A stretch of 64,000 nucleotides of DNA from Streptomyces camelliae. GTDB taxonomy: Bacteria; Actinomycetota; Actinomycetes; Streptomycetales; Streptomycetaceae. The DNA lies in the NCBI RefSeq assembly GCF_027625935.1, contig NZ_CP115300.1, positions 6,944,001 through 7,008,000 on the forward strand, in the 5' to 3' direction. The translations under genes were made by a program, and so were the position numbers. The notes under the pieces are model-generated. The model made no database searches, was not told where the DNA came from, and worked only from the letters and a program-made list of their open reading frames with translations. Position 1 is the stretch's first letter; each line of letters starts with the position of its first letter. Of the stretch, positions 38,204 to 45,571 are shown piece by piece.

Positions 38204-38342
38204 GGTGCGACAGGCAGGACCTACTTCCGCTCATAACGGGGAGGCCGCGGGTTCGAGTCCCGCCGCCGGCACAACAGGCCGGCGTAGCTCAGGGGTCAGA
38301 GCACCAACACGTCGGTTCCGCCGGCCTCGATCTCTGGACACC
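38204..38342 (+). ncRNA. Y-RNA-like element 1 with permuted CAU tRNA module
   Basis: 139 nt. A closing GGTG/CACC pair (38204-38207 with 38339-38342) and the Y stem GGCAGGACC (38213-38221) with GGTTCCGCC (38314-38322), one A·C mismatch, frame a complete tRNA in circularly permuted order: CCG-CTCATAA-CGGGG (38227-38241, CAU anticodon loop), variable AGGCC, T arm GCGGG-TTCGAGT-CCCGC (38247-38263), acceptor CGCCGGC (38264-38270), loop ACAACAG, acceptor 5' strand GCCGGCG (38278-38284), TA, D arm GCTC-AGGGGTCA-GAGC (38287-38302), A, CC. The break lies inside the anticodon stem between positions 28 and 29. This is the layout of YrlA-type Y RNAs whose partner protein, Ro60, is encoded next. No aminoacylation is claimed. 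Confidence 0.85.
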
Positions 38343-38363
38343 GAACAACTTCACGCACCTCCC

Positions 38364-38428
38364 GGTGCGCGGGCAGCGGTTACTTCGTTGTGGTCGAAAT
38401 CAAAACCGCCGCCGATCTGATCTCGGGA
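38364..38428 (+). ncRNA. Y-RNA-like element 2, minimal form
   Basis: About 65 nt. GGTGCG (38364-38369) is followed by the Y stem GGCAGCGGT (38372-38380) with ACCGCCGCC (38405-38413), the same single A·C mismatch as elements 1 and 3, the TACTTC box (38381-38386) and a small hairpin TTCG-TTGTGGT-CGAA (38384-38398) where the others have the tRNA-like module. Preceded by a CGCACC-TCCC-GGTGCG hairpin (38354-38369). A 7-nt complement outside it (38336-38342 with 38445-38451) could enclose it. The 3' boundary is approximate. Confidence 0.72.
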
Positions 38429-38451
38429 GGCGTGGCACATGGTGGGTGTCC

Positions 38452-38590
38452 GGTGCGCAGGCAGCGGATACTTCAGGACCTGGTCCGAAAGGGTGCGGGT
38501 TCGAATCCCGTCACCGGCCCACGGCCGGTGTGGCGGAACGGAAGACGCGCCAGGCAATAGTCCCGCCGCCGACTCTCGACCTCGGACACC
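38452..38590 (+). ncRNA. Y-RNA-like element 3 with permuted CAG (Leu) tRNA module
   Basis: 139 nt. Closing GGTG/CACC (38452-38455 with 38587-38590), Y stem GGCAGCGG (38460-38467) with CCGCCGCC (38563-38570) and the shared A·C mismatch. Inside: anticodon loop TTCAGGA (38472-38478, anticodon CAG), anticodon 3' strand CCTGG, variable region TCCGAAAGGGT, T arm GCGGG-TTCGAAT-CCCGT (38495-38511), acceptor CACCGGC (38512-38518), loop CCACG, acceptor 5' strand GCCGGTG (38524-38530), TG, D arm GCG-GAACGGAAGA-CGC (38533-38548), G, anticodon 5' strand CCAGG (38550-38554). Every tRNA-Leu part is present, with the break at positions 31/32. The discriminator is C rather than the A needed by leucyl-tRNA synthetase, favouring mimicry over charging. 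Confidence 0.87.
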
Positions 38591-38643
38591 CTCCTTCTGC
38601 CGCGCCTCCCTCCGAAACGGCAACGAATTCGGGGGAATTCACC

Positions 38644-40224
38644 ATGGCGCGATTCAACACGCGTGCCGCCAAGGCGCAGGTGAAGTCGGCGGTCACATCG
38701 ACCGGCCGGGTCCTGCGGACCTACGAGGGCGGCCGGGGCCAGGAGCGCGAGCCGCGCTCCGAGCTGTTCCTGCTCGCGGTGTCCCACTTCCTTTCGGGCA
38801 CCTTCTACGAGAACGCCCAGGACCGCGACGACCGCTTCACCCGCCTGGTCCGCGACCTCGCCGTCAGTGACCCGGACTGGACCGCCGGACTGCTGCGCTG
38901 GCTGCGCGGTGAGGGCAACATGCGGACGGCGTCGATCGTCGGCGCCGCCGAGTACGTGCACGCCCGGCTGACCGCCGGTGCGACCGACGGCCCCTCGAAC
39001 CGGCAGGTCGTGGACTGCGTGCTGCAGCGCCCGGACGAGCCGGGCGAGCTGCTCGCGTACTGGACGTCGACGTACGGCCGCGCGATCCCCAAGCCGGTCA
39101 AGCGGGGCGTCGCCGACGCCGTACGACGGCTGTACCACGCCAAGTCGCTGCTGAAGTACGACACCGCCGCCAAGGGCTACCGCTTCGGCGACGTCCTCAA
39201 CCTGGTGCACGCGGCGCCCGACCCGGACAAGCCGTGGCAGGGCGAGCTGTTCCGGTACGCGCTCGACCGCCGGCACAACCCGGACACGGCCGTGCCGCCC
39301 GCGTCGCTGCCGGTGCTCACCGCGCACCGCGAGCTGATGGCGCTGCCCGTGGCCGAGCGGCGCCGGGTCGTCACGTCGGAGGGTGGCGCCGAGCGGCTGG
39401 CGGCGGCCGGGATCACCTGGGAGGCGCTGGCCGGCTGGCTCCAGGGCCCGATGGACAAGGCGGCCTGGGAGGCGGTCATCCCGTCGATGGCTGCGATGTC
39501 GCTCGTTCGAAACCTGAGGAATTTCGACGAGGCGGGTGTCTCGGACGAGGTCGCCGCGCGGGTCGCGGCACGGATCAGCGACCCGGCGGAGGTCGCGCGC
39601 TCACGGCAGTTCCCCTTCCGGTACCTCGCCGCGTACCAGCACGCACCATCGCTGCGCTGGTCGTACCCGCTGGAGCAGGCGCTCGGCCATTCGCTGGCCA
39701 ACGTGCCCGCGCTGCCGGGCCGGACGCTGGTGCTCGTCGACCGGTCGGGCTCGATGTTCTGGTCGCGGGTCTCCGAGCGGTCCCAGCTCACCCGGGCCGA
39801 CGCGGCGGCGGTCTTCGGCACGGCGCTCGCGCTGCGGGCGGCGGACGCCGACCTGGTGGAGTTCGGTACGACGAGCAACGCGGTGACGTTCCGCAAGGGC
39901 GAGTCGGTCCTGAAGATCCTGGACCGCTTCGGCGACCTGGGCGGCACCGACACGACCGACGCGGTGCGCCGGCACTACAAGAAGCACGACCGGGTGCTGA
40001 TCGTCACCGACGAGCAGTACACCCCGAACCGCCACGGCGATCCGACCGTCCAGGTCCCGGCCCACGTGCCCGTCTACACCTGGAACCTGGAGGGCTACCG
40101 GGCGGGCCACGGCCCGTCGGGCACGGGCAACCGGCACACCTTCGGCGGCCTGTCGGACGCGGCTTTCCGGATGGTGTCCTTGCTTGAGGCCGCTGGGGAG
40201 GCCGACTGGCCGTGGAGCGCCTGA
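38644..40224 (+). CDS. rsr: Ro60/Rsr-family TROVE-domain RNA-binding protein
   Basis: 526 residues from ATG (MARFNTRAAKAQVKSAV) after CGGGGGAATTCACC. The N-terminal two thirds is the TROVE HEAT-repeat ring that binds misfolded RNA and Y RNA (SELFLLAVSHFLSGTFYENAQDRDDRF, LLRWLRGEGNMRTASIVGAAEYVHARL, YWTSTYGRAIPKPVKRGVADAV). The C-terminal third is a von Willebrand A domain with an intact MIDAS motif DRSGS (D366, S368, S370) and GGTDTTDA. Cytoplasmic ring-shaped RNP protein; bacterial relatives scaffold Y RNA with nucleases or assist RNA repair. The three Y-RNA-like elements directly upstream lie in its 5' region. No rtcB or exonuclease gene adjoins it in this window. Confidence 0.93.
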   Translation: MARFNTRAAKAQVKSAVTSTGRVLRTYEGGRGQEREPRSELFLLAVSHFLSGTFYENAQDRDDRFTRLVRDLAVSDPDWTAGLLRWLRGEGNMRTASIVGAAEYVHARLTAGATDGPSNRQVVDCVLQRPDEPGELLAYWTSTYGRAIPKPVKRGVADAVRRLYHAKSLLKYDTAAKGYRFGDVLNLVHAAPDPDKPWQGELFRYALDRRHNPDTAVPPASLPVLTAHRELMALPVAERRRVVTSEGGAERLAAAGITWEALAGWLQGPMDKAAWEAVIPSMAAMSLVRNLRNFDEAGVSDEVAARVAARISDPAEVARSRQFPFRYLAAYQHAPSLRWSYPLEQALGHSLANVPALPGRTLVLVDRSGSMFWSRVSERSQLTRADAAAVFGTALALRAADADLVEFGTTSNAVTFRKGESVLKILDRFGDLGGTDTTDAVRRHYKKHDRVLIVTDEQYTPNRHGDPTVQVPAHVPVYTWNLEGYRAGHGPSGTGNRHTFGGLSDAAFRMVSLLEAAGEADWPWSA

Positions 40225-40293
40225 AGCACGTGGCCCCTACTCCGGCGCCCACCTCGGCGGCCGGCCGGCGCTGAACGCGTACAGCGCGCTGTT

Positions 40294-41727
40294 CTAGTCG
40301 GACCGGCGACCGGTGAGCACCGTCGCCGCCACCGCCAGCGCGGCCACGGTGAGCAGCGCGCCGACGCCGAAGGCGCGGGCGGAACCGTGGACGAGGACGG
40401 CGCCCGGTGCCCCGGTGGTGTGCCGGGTCGCCGTGCCGTACACCGTGACCAGGACGGACAGGCCGACCGTGCCGCCGAGCCACTGGAGGGTCTGGAGCAG
40501 GCCGGAGGCCGCGCCCGCCTCCCGGGGCTCGACGGCGGACAGGATCGTCGCGTTCAGCGGCATGAAGCTCAGGCCCGTGCCGAGGCCCAGCAGCATCAGC
40601 GGCCCGAGCAGCCCGGTGGCGTAGCCGTCCCCGGGCCCGAGCCGCCACAGCCAGCCGCAGGCCACGGTGACCAGCGTCATGCCGGTCAGCAGCACCGGCT
40701 TCACGCCGAAGCGGGCCAGCAGCCGGGGCACCAGCCGTACGGCCGTGAACATCACCAGCGTCATGGGCAGGAAGGCGAATCCCGCGCGCAACGGGCTGTA
40801 GCGCAGGGCTTGCTGGCAGACGAGGCTGAGGAAGTAGAAGGCGCCGAACATGCCGGCGGGCAGTAGCAGGATGCTCGCGTAGGCGCCGGCCCGGTTCCGG
40901 TCGCCGAGCAGGCGCAGCGGCATGACCGGCTGGTCGGCCCGCGATTCGACCAGGACGAAGCCGGCCAGCAGAGCGGCGGCCGCACTGAAGCCGAGCAGGG
41001 CCCGGGTGTCGCTCCAGCCGGCCTCGGAGACCCGGATGAACGCGTACACCAGCGAGGTGGTCCCCGCGGTTCCGGTCAGCGCGCCCGCCAGGTCGAACCG
41101 GCCCGCGTGGCGGGGGGTCTCGGTGACGAAGCGGGGCAGGGCGAGGGCGAGGGCCGCGCCGATCGGGACGTTGATGAGCAGGGCCCAGCGCCAGGAGGCC
41201 CAGGAGGTGAGCATGCCACCGAGGACGAGGCCGGCCGAGCCACCGATGCCGGCCATGGCGGAGTAGACGCTCAGGGCGTGGTGCCGGCGGGGCCCGTCGG
41301 GGAAGTTGGTGGTGATCAGGGCGAGGGTGCTGGGGGCGATCAGGGCGGCGCCGAGGCCCTGGAGCGCGCGGGCGGCGAGCAGCCAGCCGCCGTCGACGGC
41401 GAGCCCGCCGAGCAGCGAGGACACGGCGAACAGCAGCACCCCGGTGGTCAGGGTGCGGCGGCGGCCGAGGACGTCGCCGACCCGCCCGCCGAGCAGCAGC
41501 AGGCCACCGAAGGCGAGGGTGTAGGCGTTGAGGACCCAGGACAGGCCGGTACGGCTGAAGTGCAGGCCGCGCTGGATGTCGGGCAGGGCCACGTTGACGA
41601 CGGTGGAGTCGACGCCGACCATCAGGTAGGCGGTGACGATGACGAGGAGGGTGGTGCCGAGCCTCGCGGGTGGCGAGGGCGCGGTGGACGCTGTGGCGGT
41701 GGCGGACGGTGCGGACGGGGTGGACAT
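40294..41727 (-). CDS. MFS drug efflux transporter (EmrB/QacA family)
   Basis: 477 residues from ATG (MSTPSAPSATATAS) with about 14 membrane helices. DHA2 motifs: VDSTVVNVALPDIQRGL (motif D1), GRVGDVLGRRRTLTTG (motif A) and APSTLALITTNFPDGPRRHHALSVYSAMAGIGGSAGLVLGG region (motif C GGSAGLVLGG). Proton-driven export of drugs or metabolites. Divergent from its TetR regulator with a shared operator; convergent with rsr. Confidence 0.92.
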   Translation of the reverse strand: MSTPSAPSATATASTAPSPPARLGTTLLVIVTAYLMVGVDSTVVNVALPDIQRGLHFSRTGLSWVLNAYTLAFGGLLLLGGRVGDVLGRRRTLTTGVLLFAVSSLLGGLAVDGGWLLAARALQGLGAALIAPSTLALITTNFPDGPRRHHALSVYSAMAGIGGSAGLVLGGMLTSWASWRWALLINVPIGAALALALPRFVTETPRHAGRFDLAGALTGTAGTTSLVYAFIRVSEAGWSDTRALLGFSAAAALLAGFVLVESRADQPVMPLRLLGDRNRAGAYASILLLPAGMFGAFYFLSLVCQQALRYSPLRAGFAFLPMTLVMFTAVRLVPRLLARFGVKPVLLTGMTLVTVACGWLWRLGPGDGYATGLLGPLMLLGLGTGLSFMPLNATILSAVEPREAGAASGLLQTLQWLGGTVGLSVLVTVYGTATRHTTGAPGAVLVHGSARAFGVGALLTVAALAVAATVLTGRRSD

Positions 41728-41813
41728 GGCGGTCTCCCGGTCTGGGCGTCCCCGGGCGCGCGGCGGTGTTCCATGGCAGGGGTGAGCTGCCACGGAGCAG
41801 GACGGCAGTAAGC

Positions 41814-41860
41814 GGGGACTGTCTCCGTTTAGATGTCGGTAAAATACGGAGAGAGTCCCC
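41814..41860. promoter_or_regulatory. Operator between MFS gene and tetR
   Basis: GGGGACTGTCTCCGT (41814-41828) and ACGGAGAGAGTCCCC (41846-41860) are inverted arms matching at 14 of 15 positions, 17 bases apart, in the 154-bp divergent region. The centre TTTAGATGTCGGTAAAAT is AT-rich and probably carries the promoters. Confidence 0.75.
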
Positions 41861-41881
41861 GGTTTGGCAAGGAGTAACTGG

Positions 41882-42448
41882 ATGACGCAGGTCAGGCCCA
41901 TGCGCGCGGACGCTCGGCGCAACTACGAGCGGTTGCTGAAGGTGGCGGCGGAGGCCTTCGCCGAGCATGGGGAGAACGCGTCGCTCGACGACATCGCCAA
42001 GCGGGCGGGCGTCGGCTCCGGCACGCTCTACCGGCACTTCCCGACGCGGCAGGCGCTGCTGGAGGCCGCGTACGTGGACCGCATCGAGGCACTGGGGTCG
42101 CGGGCGGACGAGCTGGCGGCACAACTCCCGCCGGGTGAGGCGCTGATGGAGTGGCTGTACGAGCTGTGCGTCGGCACGATCCAGGTGCGCGGGCTGAAGG
42201 CGCTGCTGGGGTCGGCGGTCACGGACGGCAATACGGCGGCGCTGACGGCGTGCGGGACGACGGTGCGGGGCGCGGCGGGCCGGTTGATCGAGGCGGCCCG
42301 TGAGGAGGGCTTCCTGCGGGCCGACTTGGAGCCGATCGAGCTGCTGCGGCTGGCCCATGGGGTGGCTACGGCATCGGAGCTGGCCGATGGGAAGGGCGCG
42401 CAGATCCGGCGGTATCTGGGCTTGTTGATGGAGGGGTTGCGGGGGTAG
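41882..42448 (+). CDS. TetR-family transcriptional regulator
   Basis: 188 residues from ATG (MTQVRPMRADARRNYERLL) with AAGGAG seven bases upstream. HTH: FAEHGENASLDDIAKRAGVGSGTLYRHFPTRQALLEA. The C-terminal domain (GLKALLGSAVTDGNTAALTACG) is the SbtR/TetR_C type. Divergent from the MFS pump, which it most likely represses through the inverted repeat between them. Confidence 0.92.
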   Translation: MTQVRPMRADARRNYERLLKVAAEAFAEHGENASLDDIAKRAGVGSGTLYRHFPTRQALLEAAYVDRIEALGSRADELAAQLPPGEALMEWLYELCVGTIQVRGLKALLGSAVTDGNTAALTACGTTVRGAAGRLIEAAREEGFLRADLEPIELLRLAHGVATASELADGKGAQIRRYLGLLMEGLRG

Positions 42449-42478
42449 AGCGATCCACCCCCACGCACCCTCGGCGAA

Positions 42479-43651
42479 CTACAGCGCTCTCGCCCCCGGC
42501 TCCACCATGTTCCGCACCGTGCGTGCCTTCACGAAGTCGCCCATCGCTGTCATGTCCCACTCGCCGGAGAACTGGCGGATGAGCTTGGCCATCATGACGC
42601 CCGTCTGGGGCTCGGCGTGGGTGAGGTCGAAGCGGACCAGTTCCTCGTCGGTGGCGGCGTCCACCAGGCGGCAGTAGGCCTTGGCGACCTCCGTGAACTT
42701 CTGGCCGGAGAAGGAGTTCACCGTGAAGACCAGACCGGTGACCTCCTGCGGGAGCCGGCCGAGGTCGACCACGATCACCTCGTCGTCGCCCCCGCCCTCA
42801 CCGGTGAGGTTGTCCCCGGAGTGCTTGATCGCGCCGTTCAGGATGCTCAGCTTGCCGAAGTAGCAGCTGTCGATGTGGTTGCGCTGCGGGCCGTAGGCGA
42901 TGACCGAGGCGTCCAGGTCGATGTCCGCGCCACGGAACGCCGGCTCCCAGCCGAGGCCCATCCTGACCTGGGAGAGCAGCGGGCGGCCGGCCTTGACCAG
43001 GGACACGGTCTGGTTCTTCTGCAGGCTGACCCGGCCCTTGTCCAGGTTCACCTTCCCCGCACCGGGAACGGGCGCCGGGGGAGCCGGGGGAGCCTGCGGG
43101 ACCGGCGGAGCCACCGGCTGCTGCGGCGGAGCCGCCGGCGCCGCGGCCGGTTCCTCCACCGTCACCCCGAAGTCCGTCGCGATGCCGGCCAGTCCGTCGG
43201 CGTACCCCTGGCCCACCGCACGGGCCTTCCAGGCGCCGCCCCTGCGGTAGACCTCCACGACGACCAGGGCCGTCTCCGTACCGAGCCGGGGCGGGGTGAA
43301 CGTGCCCAGCACCGCGCCGGCGTCCGCGTCGCGGATCGTGGCCGTCGGCTCGATGCCCTGGAAGGTCTGGCCGGCCGCGTCCGGGCTGGCGGTGACCACG
43401 ATCTTCTCGATGTCCGGCGGGACGGCGGCGGTGTCGACCGTGATCGCGTCGGGGGCCGTACCGCCGCCGGGGGTGTAGGTCACGCCCGGTCCCGCCGGCT
43501 GGTTGTAGAAGATGAAGTCGTCGTCGGAGCGCACCTTGCCGTCGGCAGTGAGCAGCAGGCCCGACACGTCGAGCCGCACGGGCGCGGCCACGTCCACCGT
43601 GACGCGGGCGGCTGACAGAGGAATGTTCGAGCCAGGGGTCATAGCTGTCAT
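42479..43651 (-). CDS. TerD-family protein with two TerD domains
   Basis: 390 residues. First domain about 1-170 (RLDVSGLLLTADGKVRSDDDFIFYNQP, then SPDAAGQTFQGIEPTATIRDADAG), then a Pro/Ala linker (about 170-200), then a second TerD domain (VSLQKNQTVSLVKAGRPLLSQVRMGLGWEPA; DLDASVIAYGPQRNHIDSCYFGKLSILNGAIKHSGDNLTGEGGGDDEVI with Ca-binding acidic loop). Ca-binding stress proteins of the tellurite-resistance family; TerD/TerZ-like proteins are numerous in Streptomyces and affect differentiation. The ATG nine bases inside is an alternative start. Confidence 0.92.
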   Translation of the reverse strand: MTAMTPGSNIPLSAARVTVDVAAPVRLDVSGLLLTADGKVRSDDDFIFYNQPAGPGVTYTPGGGTAPDAITVDTAAVPPDIEKIVVTASPDAAGQTFQGIEPTATIRDADAGAVLGTFTPPRLGTETALVVVEVYRRGGAWKARAVGQGYADGLAGIATDFGVTVEEPAAAPAAPPQQPVAPPVPQAPPAPPAPVPGAGKVNLDKGRVSLQKNQTVSLVKAGRPLLSQVRMGLGWEPAFRGADIDLDASVIAYGPQRNHIDSCYFGKLSILNGAIKHSGDNLTGEGGGDDEVIVVDLGRLPQEVTGLVFTVNSFSGQKFTEVAKAYCRLVDAATDEELVRFDLTHAEPQTGVMMAKLIRQFSGEWDMTAMGDFVKARTVRNMVEPGARAL

Positions 43652-43730
43652 GCCGGGTGAACGAACGACACCGCTTTACCGTTCCCTTACCCATCCCCCG
43701 ATCGGCTCAGGGGTCCGACCCCGAGCCGTC

Positions 43731-44720
43731 TCAGGGCACCACCACGATCTTCCGCCCCACCCCGGCAGCGAACTGCTCCAGCGCCCGCGGGTACTCGTCC
43801 AGAGGCAGCCGGTCGCTGATGAAGACCTGCGGGTCCAGCACCCCGTTCGCGAACAGCTCCGCCGCCCGCTCGAAGCTGTGCAGCACCGCCATGGAGCCGG
43901 TGATCGTGATCTCCTGGTTGTAGATGCGATACGGATCGATCGTCACGCGCGTCGCGTAGTCGGCCACGCCGAACTGCAGGAACGTGCCCGCCTTCGCCAC
44001 CCGGCCCAAGCCGTCCTGGATGGCGGCGGCGTTGCCGGTCGCGTCCACCACCAGGTCCCAGCCCTGCGGCCGTTCCAGCTCGTCCGCGCCGCCGGCGGCC
44101 GCCGAGACGCCGAGCCGGCGGGCCGTCTCCAGCCGGGCGGGGTTGATGTCGACCATGTCCACGCTCGCCGCGCCCGTGCGCTTGGCCAGCTCCAGCATCA
44201 TCAGGCCCATGGTCCCGGAGCCGTAGATCAGCACATGGGCGCCGAGACGGGAGCGCAGGACGTCGTAGCCGCGGATCGCGCAGGACAGCGGCTCGACCAG
44301 GGCCGCGTCCTCGGTGCGCACGTGCTCGGGGAGTTTCACGCAGTTGGCCACCGGGGCGACCGCGTACTGCGCGGCCCCGCCGGCCGTGGTCACGCCGATC
44401 GCCGCCCACCGTTCGCACAGGTTGTTGTGGCCGGTACGGCAGTAACGGCACTCGTGGCAGTAGAGGGACGGGTCGACGGCCACCCGGTCGCCGGCCGCCA
44501 GCTCCGTGACCTGGGTGCCGACAGCGACCACCTCGCCGGCGAACTCGTGCCCGGGGACGATGGGCAGCTCGGGTGCGAACTCGCCCTGGAGGATGTGCAG
44601 ATCGGTGCCGCACAGGCCGCAGGCGGCCACCTCCACGACGACCTCGCGCGGGCCCGGCGTCGGGTCCGGCACCTCGGTGACCACGGCGCGGCCCACGGAC
44701 TCGATGACGGCGGCCTTCAT
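43731..44720 (-). CDS. Zinc-dependent alcohol/polyol dehydrogenase
   Basis: 329 residues, MDR superfamily. Catalytic zinc ligands C37 (CGLCGTDLH) and H58-E59 (GHEF); structural zinc cysteines C88, C91, C94 and C102 (YCHECRYCRTGHNNLC). NAD-binding IYGSGTMGLMMLELAKR. Likely oxidises a sugar alcohol taken up by the ABC importer with which it shares an operon (overlap of four bases with the permease). Specificity not decided. Confidence 0.9.
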   Translation of the reverse strand: MKAAVIESVGRAVVTEVPDPTPGPREVVVEVAACGLCGTDLHILQGEFAPELPIVPGHEFAGEVVAVGTQVTELAAGDRVAVDPSLYCHECRYCRTGHNNLCERWAAIGVTTAGGAAQYAVAPVANCVKLPEHVRTEDAALVEPLSCAIRGYDVLRSRLGAHVLIYGSGTMGLMMLELAKRTGAASVDMVDINPARLETARRLGVSAAAGGADELERPQGWDLVVDATGNAAAIQDGLGRVAKAGTFLQFGVADYATRVTIDPYRIYNQEITITGSMAVLHSFERAAELFANGVLDPQVFISDRLPLDEYPRALEQFAAGVGRKIVVVP

Positions 44721-45571
44721 TTCACGGCTCCCAACGACAGGCCCTGGACCAGCTTGTCCTGGGCGGCGAACCCCGCGGCGAGCACCGGCAGGGAGATGAC
44801 GAGCGACGCGGCGCACACCTTGGCCAGGAACAGGCCCTGACTGGTGATGAAGCCGGTCAGGAAGACGGGGGCGGTCTCGGCGACCACGCCCGTCAGGACT
44901 CGGGCGAAGAGAAGTTCGTTCCAGCTGAAGATGAAGCAGATCAACGCCGTCGCCGCGATGCCGGGCAGGGCGATCGGGGCGACCACGCGCGCGAGGATCG
45001 TCGGGAGGCGGGCGCCGTCCACTCTCGCCGCCTCGATCACCGCCACCGGCACCTCGGCGAGGAAGGACTGCATCATCCACACCGCGATCGGCAGGTTCAT
45101 GGAGGTGTAGAGGATGACCAGGAGCCATATGTTGTCGAGCATCCCGGTGTTCTTGGCGAACAGGTAGATCGGCAGCAGGCCCGCCACGACCGGCAGCATC
45201 TTCGTGGACAGGAAGAAGAACAGCACGTCCGTCCACTTCTTCACCGGCCGGATCGACAGCGCGTACGCCGCCGGGAGGGCCAGCAGCAGGACGCAGAGCG
45301 TGGAGACCACGGACGCGACCGTGGAGTTGATCAGCGCGGGCCACGGGCTCGCCCCGCCGCCGCTGCCGAAGAACTCGCGGTAGCCGTTCAGCGTCAACGA
45401 CGCGGTGAAGGACGGCGGGTTGGTCGCCGCGTCCGCCTCCGAGTGGAAGGAGGTGAGGGCCATCCAGGCGATCGGCAGGAAGAACACGATGCCGGCCAGC
45501 CAGGCCACCAGGCCCAGTCCGTTACGGCGTAGTACGGCACTCGGTCCGTTCCGGTGCGGTACGGCGTTCAT
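44717..45571 (-). CDS. Carbohydrate ABC transporter permease (MalG type)
   Basis: 284 residues, six membrane helices. EAA loop VAVIEAARVDGARLPTILARVVAPIALPGI before the last helices. Ends FAAQDKLVQGLSLGAVK, the common MalG finish. Works with the MalF-type partner and the solute-binding protein upstream; the ATPase is not encoded here and is presumably a shared MsiK-type protein. Confidence 0.92.
   Translation of the reverse strand: MNAVPHRNGPSAVLRRNGLGLVAWLAGIVFFLPIAWMALTSFHSEADAATNPPSFTASLTLNGYREFFGSGGGASPWPALINSTVASVVSTLCVLLLALPAAYALSIRPVKKWTDVLFFFLSTKMLPVVAGLLPIYLFAKNTGMLDNIWLLVILYTSMNLPIAVWMMQSFLAEVPVAVIEAARVDGARLPTILARVVAPIALPGIAATALICFIFSWNELLFARVLTGVVAETAPVFLTGFITSQGLFLAKVCAASLVISLPVLAAGFAAQDKLVQGLSLGAVK

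Noticed and set aside
38246..38302. Ordinary tRNA gene at 38246 or 38495
   Set aside because: T arm and anticodon loop precede the acceptor 5' strand and D arm, so no linear tRNA can be read in the normal order; annotated as permuted modules instead.
38336..38451. A single hairpin made by GGACACC and GGTGTCC around element 2
   Set aside because: Possible, but GGACACC better serves as the conserved 3' end of elements 1 and 3 (its CACC pairs with their own GGTG). Kept only as a note.
40004..42358. 784-codon minus-strand frame across the MFS gene and tetR
   Set aside because: It covers two divergent supported genes in other frames and encodes Arg/Pro-rich low-complexity protein.
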